From Candidatus Uhrbacteria bacterium (GTDB taxonomy: Bacteria; Patescibacteriota; Patescibacteriia; JACQSD01), in NCBI GenBank assembly GCA_016206165.1, contig JACQSD010000036.1, positions 1 to 16,226 on the forward strand: 16,226 bases of DNA, written 5' to 3'. The position numbers and the translations under genes were made by a program. The notes below the pieces were generated by a model. It was given only the letters and a program-made list of their open reading frames with translations. It was not told where the DNA came from and did no database searches. Numbering within the stretch: the stretch's first letter is position 1; every line of letters starts with the position of its first letter. Positions 11,965 to 16,226 of the stretch are shown here, in pieces.

Positions 11965-12822
11965 CTATTTTTGGATACTCTCAAGATAGGCTCGCAGTGC
12001 CTCTTGCCAAGTTCGCAACAGCGGAAGTTTTGTGTTCAGGAGTTGAGAAAATGCGGGGCGTCTGGCGGGGCGAGGAAATTTTGAAGACGGCACCGGCTGT
12101 ACAATGGGCACCTTTGTATGTGGGGCCTGCGCAAAGATTTCTTGAGCGAAATTATACCACGTGCATACGCCACTATTCGTGATATGATAAATACCCGAGG
12201 GTTGTTTTGAATCAATAACTTTCCGCGTCTGTTCTGCGAGATCAGCTGCATATGTCGGGCTCGCGAATTCTTCGTCAACGATTTCGAGACGATCCTTCGT
12301 CTGCGCAAGTGCAAGCATTGTATCCACGAAACTCTTCTTGCCTCCACCCTCTTTACCAAAAAGTCGACTCGTACGAATTAAATAATAATTCTGCATTCTG
12401 CATTCTGCATTCTGCATTTTTTGTTCTCCGAGAAATTTTGATCGGCCGTAAGCGGAGATTGGGTTTGGCGTATCGTCCTCGCGATAACCATCGCTTTTTT
12501 CCCCATCGAAAACATAATCCGAGGAATAATGCACAAACGTTGCGCCGCAATCCTCTGCTGCTTTTGCAAGGTATCCGACTGCATCGCCGTTCACTCGATT
12601 CGCAACATCCGGCTCCTCCTCTGCCTTATCAACCGCGTTGTATGCTGCGGCGTTGATAATGAGCGTGGGACGAGCTTCTACGATGCGACGTACAACATCT
12701 TCTCCGTTCGTAATATCCAATTGCTCCCGATCCCACGCAAGCACTTCCGAATCCGAAAAAACTCGGACGAGTTCAACACCGAGCATTCCTTTTGCACCGA
12801 GAATTACTGTGTGTGCTCCCAT
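11965..12822 (-). CDS. rmlD: dTDP-4-dehydrorhamnose reductase (RmlD)
   Basis: The last step to dTDP-L-rhamnose, an NAD(P)H-dependent reduction in the cytoplasm. The 285-aa length fits. The Rossmann start is ILGAKGMLG (GxxGxxG, residues 8-15), the catalytic Thr/Ser region is HYSSDYVFDG (98-107), and the YxxxK pair is Tyr125/Lys129 in AYGRSKFLGE. The loop after it (residues about 135-145, KMQNAECRMQN) is encoded by four tandem heptamers, in a poorly conserved place, so activity is probably kept. Because 7 is not a multiple of 3, gain or loss of one unit would break the frame. No Shine-Dalgarno is visible; TATGAT lies 8 bp before the ATG, so the mRNA may be leaderless. It is separated from rmlB by a coiled-coil gene and from rmlA by the island. 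Confidence 0.93.
   Translation of the reverse strand: MGAHTVILGAKGMLGVELVRVFSDSEVLAWDREQLDITNGEDVVRRIVEARPTLIINAAAYNAVDKAEEEPDVANRVNGDAVGYLAKAAEDCGATFVHYSSDYVFDGEKSDGYREDDTPNPISAYGRSKFLGEQKMQNAECRMQNYYLIRTSRLFGKEGGGKKSFVDTMLALAQTKDRLEIVDEEFASPTYAADLAEQTRKVIDSKQPSGIYHITNSGVCTWYNFAQEIFAQAPHTKVPIVQPVPSSKFPRPARRPAFSQLLNTKLPLLRTWQEALRAYLESIQK
12388..12415 (-). repeat. Heptamer tandem repeat (4 copies) inside rmlD
   Basis: Four perfect copies of ATTCTGC on the plus strand, followed by a partial ATT. The same heptamer family gives the MQNAECRMQN peptide found in many genomes as short tandemly repeated sequences. Here it lies in frame within a core enzyme gene. Confidence 0.97.
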
Positions 12823-12830
12823 ACATTTTA

Positions 12831-12836
12831 ATCATA
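12831..12836 (-). promoter_or_regulatory. Candidate -10 box for leaderless rmlD
   Basis: TATGAT on the minus strand ends 8 bp before the rmlD ATG, so transcription would start at or just before the ATG. The upstream side is the U-tract of the coiled-coil gene's terminator, and no convincing -35 is seen. Confidence 0.35.
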
Positions 12837-12837
12837 A

Positions 12838-12878
12838 CAAAAAAACAAAACAACAGCCACCCGCAAGTAGCTGCTGTT
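12838..12878 (-). terminator. Terminator of the coiled-coil protein gene
   Basis: On the minus strand the 6-bp outer stem AACAGC/GCTGTT (12852-12878) is followed by GTTTTGTTTTTTT. It lies 14 bp after the stop of the coiled-coil gene. Confidence 0.75.
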
Positions 12879-12891
12879 ATATACCACTATC

Positions 12892-13662
12892 TTACGACTT
12901 ATTTCTTTCAAACTGCGCTTCGTACTCACTTTTCTCAATGCCAAGATCCTTTGCTCTTTCCTTCAATTCTTCGAGTTTCTGAAGTCTTGCCCTTTCCCTT
13001 TCTCCTCTCACACGCTGCCTCTCCCTATATTCTCTCTCATCTGCTTCTTCTGAACGCTCCTCATCTCTTTTCATGTCAATCACATTCGCTGCCTCGTGCA
13101 TAACATCCATGCCTGTTAACTTCTTTTCACCCCGAATTCGATCAATAAACGCTCTCATGCGGCCTTTTGGTCTCTTTTGTTCCTCCACCGCCGCCTGCTC
13201 TTCTGCAAGTCTCATATATTCCGCGCGTAATTCCATTATCGCTTTTTGTCTGGCCGGTTCTTTCCTTTGTCTTACCAACTCTTGCTCTGCCCGATCATTT
13301 GCTTCCGCGATGCGTCTGTTCTCTGCAGCCTTCTCTTCCTCCGCTCGTCTCACCGCTTCGTTCTTTTCATGCTCCATTGCCCTGTCCTTCGATGCCGCCT
13401 CTTGATGCAATACACTCATGCCTGACTCAGGTTGACGAATACTACCCCGCAGATCGGATATCCCTTTGGCTATAGCGGCATCGTACGCACCACGAGATAA
13501 TTCCCTTTGCAATGCTTTTGCCTTTTGTTTCGCTCCTCGATTCCACTCTATGGCTTCCCGATTTCGCACATTCGCTTCCTGCTTTGCAGCCGTGTCGGAT
13601 TCCTCTCTCGTTTCTGTGAGAGCCGTTTCCTGTTCATGGGTTAATTCTGGACTACCTGGCAT
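12892..13662 (-). CDS. Highly charged coiled-coil protein of unknown function
   Basis: The 256-aa product is nearly all Glu, Lys, Arg, Ala and Gln in heptad-like patterns, predicted as long helices and coiled coil with few breaks (around residues 70-85 and 160-180). No signal peptide, membrane segment or enzyme motif is seen. The N-terminus is Glu/Thr rich, residues about 85-160 carry many EEKAAENRR-like stretches, and the C-terminus ends in a basic-acidic helix. It may be a structural or scaffold protein; low-complexity composition makes homology claims unsafe. The ATG at 13662 has no Shine-Dalgarno. It has its own promoter (13765-13793) and terminator, so it is a separate unit between rmlB and rmlD. 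Confidence 0.75.
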   Translation of the reverse strand: MPGSPELTHEQETALTETREESDTAAKQEANVRNREAIEWNRGAKQKAKALQRELSRGAYDAAIAKGISDLRGSIRQPESGMSVLHQEAASKDRAMEHEKNEAVRRAEEEKAAENRRIAEANDRAEQELVRQRKEPARQKAIMELRAEYMRLAEEQAAVEEQKRPKGRMRAFIDRIRGEKKLTGMDVMHEAANVIDMKRDEERSEEADEREYRERQRVRGERERARLQKLEELKERAKDLGIEKSEYEAQFERNKS

Positions 13663-13764
13663 ATGTGTATACGTCGCAGACTTCTCGACTTAAGACATTT
13701 AATTCTATGATCTAATGCCTTATATCGAACTCTGTGACAATCTTAGCAAATTAAATATTAAATA

Positions 13765-13793
13765 ACCATAGCATACGCTATCTACAAAGTCAA
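13765..13793 (-). promoter_or_regulatory. Promoter of the coiled-coil gene
   Basis: On the minus strand TTGACT (13788-13793), 17-bp spacer, TATGGT (13765-13770). This predicts a start near 13758 and a leader of about 95 nt in the AT-rich gap between rmlB and the coiled-coil gene. Confidence 0.55.
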
Positions 13794-13830
13794 ATTAACC
13801 GTACACGTAATAAAACAATCTCTCGTGAAG

Positions 13831-14829
13831 TTAACCACCATATAGTTTCATGTAATACTCCAAATACTCTCCGGACTTCAATTTCTTCCACCATACCTGA
13901 TTTTCTTTATACCACGCGATGGTCTTCGTAAGTCCATCGCGGAATGAAACCTCGGGATTCCAACCAAGTTCGCGACGAATCTTGGACGAATCAAGCGCAT
14001 ACCTGCGATCATGCCCTGGGCGATCCTGCACATACTCGATCATCTCGTCTCCCCCTCCAAACTCTTGCAGAATCATCTCGACAACCTCGATATTCGTGTA
14101 TCGTTCTCCAGAGCCGATGTTGTACACTTCGCCCAGTTTTCCATCGTGCACGATGCGATCAACCGCGCGACAGTGATCCTCGGTGTAAATCCACTCACGG
14201 ATATTCCTTCCGTCGCCATAAAGCGGCACCTTCTTCCCTTCAATCAAGTTCGTAACAAAAAGCGGGATAAACTTTTCTGGATACTGATTCGGCCCGTAAA
14301 AATTACACCCATGCGTCACGATCACCGGAGTTCCATACGTCTTCACATACGCACGGCAAAGATGGTCGCCCCCTGCCTTTGATGCAGAGTATGGACTATT
14401 CGGTTCAAAAGGATGGGACTCATCAGCCTCCCCTTCCGCAACCGACCCGTATACTTCGTCTGTCGAAATCTGAATCATGCGACCTACTCCATATTTCTTC
14501 ACTGCTTCAAGCAGCGTGTAGGTTCCAAAAATATCAGTGCGAATAAACGCGGTTGGATCCATGATTGAACGATCCACATGTGTCTCTGCGGCGAAGTTGA
14601 CGACCGCATCAACTCCACGGATTGCCACCGACACAGCATCGGCATCACTGATATCGCCACGGACAAACTGATACCGTGGATTATTTTCTACCTCCTTCAG
14701 ATTTTCAAGATTTCCCGCGTAGGTAAGTTTGTCAAAATTAATAATCTCATACGTCGGATATGTCCGTATGAGGTATCGAATAAAATTCGATCCCATAAAC
14801 CCCGCTCCACCAGTGATAAGCAATCGCAT
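13831..14829 (-). CDS. rmlB: dTDP-glucose 4,6-dehydratase (RmlB)
   Basis: It converts dTDP-glucose to dTDP-4-keto-6-deoxyglucose, the second step to dTDP-L-rhamnose. It has 332 aa from the ATG at 14829, the normal length. The NAD-binding GGAGFMG is at residues 7-13; the catalytic ISTDEVYG places Asp124 and Glu125, and PYSASKAG gives Tyr147 and Lys151. NFYGPNQYPEKFIPL and the RPGHDRRYALD segment bind the nucleotide sugar as in the family. An upstream in-frame start at 14940 would add 37 residues translated from the tRNA-like RNA and is rejected. AAGGA lies about 12 nt before the ATG, directly after the 3' end of the tRNA-like RNA, and no terminator separates them, so both may be on one transcript. 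rmlC is not seen in this window. Confidence 0.96.
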   Translation of the reverse strand: MRLLITGGAGFMGSNFIRYLIRTYPTYEIINFDKLTYAGNLENLKEVENNPRYQFVRGDISDADAVSVAIRGVDAVVNFAAETHVDRSIMDPTAFIRTDIFGTYTLLEAVKKYGVGRMIQISTDEVYGSVAEGEADESHPFEPNSPYSASKAGGDHLCRAYVKTYGTPVIVTHGCNFYGPNQYPEKFIPLFVTNLIEGKKVPLYGDGRNIREWIYTEDHCRAVDRIVHDGKLGEVYNIGSGERYTNIEVVEMILQEFGGGDEMIEYVQDRPGHDRRYALDSSKIRRELGWNPEVSFRDGLTKTIAWYKENQVWWKKLKSGEYLEYYMKLYGG

Positions 14830-14849
14830 AGAACTAAAAATCCTTAGCG

Positions 14850-14938
14850 CGGAGAGCAGCGGAGTCGAACCGCTTCCGTCAGTGAAGACGGAACAAATCG
14901 GTATCAACGATCGCCCAGCCCGGCTGGAAATACTCTCC
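14850..14938 (-). tRNA. tRNA-like RNA, class II with long variable arm and GAT in anticodon position
   Basis: On the minus strand an 89-nt cloverleaf can be drawn. The acceptor stem is GGAGAGT/GCTCTCC (six pairs plus T-G), with G as discriminator. The T arm is canonical (AGCGG-TTCGACT-CCGCT), and the long variable arm is TTCCGTC/GACGGAA with a 6-nt loop. The anticodon arm is GATCG-TTGATAC-CGATT, giving GAT (Ile by the code). The GGAGAG acceptor, G73 and long variable arm are serine-type features, at odds with GAT. Odd points: A at position 8 instead of T, only about 3 D-stem pairs, a D-arm that folds better as CCAGC-CGG-GCTGG, and no encoded CCA. It may be a true unusual tRNA, a decayed tRNA, or a tRNA-like leader of rmlB. 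Confidence 0.45.
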
Positions 14939-14962
14939 AAACTACTCGTCCGCGCAACGTAT

Positions 14963-14968
14963 AGTATA
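14963..14968 (-). promoter_or_regulatory. -10 box for the tRNA-like RNA
   Basis: TATACT on the minus strand, directly after the terminator of the upstream small RNA. The -35 position is T-rich (TTTTTA) and weak. Transcription would start at about 14955 with GCGCGGA, which can pair with TCCGCGC at the 3' end (14847-14853) outside the cloverleaf. Confidence 0.5.
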
Positions 14969-14983
14969 CCAAATGAAAAACAA

Positions 14984-15013
14984 AATAAAAACAGCCCGAC
15001 GTGTTGTCGAGGC
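14984..15013 (-). terminator. Rho-independent terminator of the small RNA
   Basis: On the minus strand GCC-CGAC pairs with GTCG-GGC (one bulged T, loop AACAC), followed by TGTTTTTATTTT. Confidence 0.85.
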
Positions 15014-15062
15014 TATTCTTATATTCCGCCAAAGACGGAAACGGTTTCGATCGTTGATACCT
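14985..15062 (-). ncRNA. Predicted small RNA with 14-nt complementarity to the tRNA-like anticodon arm
   Basis: A strong promoter (15069-15097) would start transcription at about 15062-15061, and a terminator at 14984-15013 ends it, giving an RNA of about 78 nt. Its 5' end GGTATCAACGATCG is perfectly complementary to the anticodon arm of the tRNA-like RNA (14900-14913). It continues with a 7-bp hairpin TTCCGTC-TTT-GGCGGAA (one U-G pair), whose 5' arm is identical to that of the variable arm in the tRNA-like RNA. No ORF is seen. It could act on the tRNA-like RNA in trans, or be an attenuated leader upstream of it. Confidence 0.55.
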
Positions 15063-15068
15063 ATGATT

Positions 15069-15097
15069 AATATAGCGCAGTAGTAAAGGCGCGTCAA
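15069..15097 (-). promoter_or_regulatory. Promoter of the small RNA
   Basis: On the minus strand TTGACG (15092-15097), 17-bp spacer, TATATT (15069-15074). Seven bases further on, transcription would begin exactly at the complementary GGTATC segment. Confidence 0.75.
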
Positions 15098-15115
15098 GTC
15101 GGGTTGTCAACAATG

Positions 15116-15355
15116 TTACACAAACAGAATCTTCACGAGCGCAATCGCGGCGATCACGGTCCAGATTGCATTGAGCGCAGCAGGTTGGTATGCCTTCTTC
15201 GCGAACGAGACAACGACAATCCCAATCGCGCCGGTGAGATTGAGCACTTGGTATGGCCAGCTCGTCGCCGACAGAATCCCAAAACTATTCAAAAAATACG
15301 CGCCAACAATCGCAACGGTTCCGTACCACCCAATAATTTCGTTGAAGACGTGCAT
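15116..15355 (-). CDS. CBU_0592 family small membrane protein
   Basis: A 79-aa protein with three hydrophobic segments, about residues 8-25, 33-51 and 59-78. The family pattern is visible: YFLNSFG in the first, then YQVLNLTGAIGIV, a short basic loop with Lys-Lys, and ALNAIWTVIA in the last helix. Members are small integral membrane proteins of unknown function, often about 80 aa long. A Shine-Dalgarno-like GGAG lies 15 nt upstream of the ATG, and TTGACA with a CAGAAT -10 at 16 bp lies just before that. It sits between the DUF4116-like gene and the small RNA, all on the minus strand; no functional link is evident. Confidence 0.75.
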   Translation of the reverse strand: MHVFNEIIGWYGTVAIVGAYFLNSFGILSATSWPYQVLNLTGAIGIVVVSFAKKAYQPAALNAIWTVIAAIALVKILFV

Positions 15356-15398
15356 AGATGGTTTATTTTACTCCATTCTGACCTTGTGCATCGTACTG

Positions 15399-16226
15399 TC
15401 AACGTTCAATCCCCAACGCCTCAAGAAGCTTGAAACCAGTCGCGTAATCTCCCGAATCCCTCATAGTATCTACTAAGAGACCTTTCATTCTAGAACTCAG
15501 TTTATCTGCGTTCCATGGTGATCGCTCTATAAGTGGAAGAACAAAATCGAGATCATCTTTGTACTGATCTGGTAGTTCGCTGTAAGCATCCATGTCTGCG
15601 GAGGATCGCTGCACAGCCTCAAGCATAAATGCGCGGTCATTCTTAAGCTCACTCGGGAGCTTGCCCATAATGAAAGATACCAAATCTGGGCGTGCTCCTA
15701 TGAGCGCCTTCATGACGAGTTTTGGATCACGACGCAGCTCTTCAGATGCCTGCGTAATTGCACCTGGAAACTTCTCGATGAATTTCTCAACAAATGCCCT
15801 ATCACCTTTGATACGGTCAGATGCGGAAGCGAATATGCCGGGCCAATCAGTTCTCTCTGCAACGTTCATAATAAACCATGCATTATCTTTAAGCTTGTCG
15901 GGGAGAGACTCATCGATATTCCCCAAGACACCATAACCCTCGGTATCCGCAAACGACCGATCAACTCTCGTCTTCCAAGCAACAATAAACTCTGCGACAA
16001 GGAATGGATCTTCCACCTGCGTTGGTAGAAGATCTGAAATCGACTTCACCTTGTAATGTCGAATCCTATCAATACTCTCATTCATTTGACGCGCCTCTCC
16101 ATGAAGTATATCCTTCCCCTCTCTCTTCTCGCCATGCAAGATAATGTTGGTAATTTCTGCTATTTTCTGCGCGTCATTAAATTTCTTTTTCGCTTCTTGA
16201 GATGGTGCGTCTAATGTTTCTTTTTC
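15399..16226 (-). CDS. DUF4116-like repeat protein, N-terminus beyond the window
   Basis: The frame is open from the right edge to the stop at 15399, 275 codons, with no stop in the first 29, so the gene starts outside the window. A TTG at 16139 could be taken as a start but has no support. The first part is Lys/Glu-rich and helical, with ILHGE occurring twice. The second half carries repeated segments of the DUF4116 type: ELRRDPKLVMKALIGARPDL, ELKNDRAFMLEAVQRSSADM, and QYKDDLDFVLPLIERSPWNA. These are about 25-residue helical units with a conserved Asp and a hydrophobic helix. Such repeats are thought to mediate protein contacts; the function is unknown. No signal peptide or membrane segment is seen in the visible part. 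Confidence 0.75.
   Translation of the reverse strand, partial: EKETLDAPSQEAKKKFNDAQKIAEITNIILHGEKREGKDILHGEARQMNESIDRIRHYKVKSISDLLPTQVEDPFLVAEFIVAWKTRVDRSFADTEGYGVLGNIDESLPDKLKDNAWFIMNVAERTDWPGIFASASDRIKGDRAFVEKFIEKFPGAITQASEELRRDPKLVMKALIGARPDLVSFIMGKLPSELKNDRAFMLEAVQRSSADMDAYSELPDQYKDDLDFVLPLIERSPWNADKLSSRMKGLLVDTMRDSGDYATGFKLLEALGIER

Noticed and set aside
14850..14938. Selenocysteine tRNA
   Set aside because: The long variable arm and tight D arm recall tRNA-Sec, but the anticodon loop does not give TCA and the acceptor/T stack is 7+5 pairs rather than 8+5.
15399..16139. TTG at 16139 as the true start of the DUF4116-like gene
   Set aside because: The frame stays open to the window edge with coding-like composition and no ribosome binding site before the TTG, so the gene is treated as partial.

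Overview
The window reads as chromosomal DNA of a small-genome bacterium, most likely a Patescibacteria/CPR member. This is an inference from the gene types and not a taxonomic placement. Supporting points are a PEGA-domain beta-propeller protein, DUF5674 and CBU_0592 proteins typical of such genomes, short compact genes, several starts with no Shine-Dalgarno, and many small repeat families. TGA is used as a normal stop (rplI, for example), so this is not one of the lineages that recode TGA.

Left part (1-5170). A minus-strand operon runs murA, S41/CtpA-type protease, a 104-aa unknown protein, rplI (ribosomal protein bL9), joining peptidoglycan precursor synthesis, envelope proteolysis and a ribosomal gene. 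A 134-bp REPIN-like element (3519-3652) fills most of the gap between murA and the divergent PEGA-domain membrane protein. Short REP-like hairpins lie just upstream of the likely starts of the protease and of rmlA, and supply their ribosome binding sites.

Middle part (5171-11970). rmlA (minus) is separated from rmlD and rmlB (minus) by an accessory island of about 6 kb. It holds two lipoprotein genes (Asp-box propeller; right-handed beta-helix), a membrane/lipoprotein-like unknown, a two-domain tandem-repeat unknown, and a minus-strand overlapping gene pair (DUF5674 plus a small helical protein). The two lipoprotein genes have unrelated coding regions but homologous flanks: the same TTGACA-17-TATAGT promoter, the same structured 5' leader with a covarying hairpin, the same ribosome binding site, homologous terminators, and the same 79-bp palindromic 3' tail followed by a 28-bp palindrome. 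A third copy of the tail closes the island. This cassette-like layout is the main novel structure on the protein-coding side.

Right part (11965-16226). On the minus strand lie rmlD, whose frame carries a phase-variation-like heptamer tandem repeat, a charged coiled-coil protein, rmlB, a tRNA-like RNA, a separate small RNA, a CBU_0592-family membrane protein and a DUF4116-like repeat protein cut by the window edge. RmlA, RmlB and RmlD supply three of the four steps to dTDP-L-rhamnose; rmlC is not in the window. The small RNA has a strong promoter and terminator, and its predicted 5' end is perfectly complementary over 14 nt to the anticodon arm of the adjacent class II tRNA-like RNA. This two-RNA arrangement is the other main candidate for something new.
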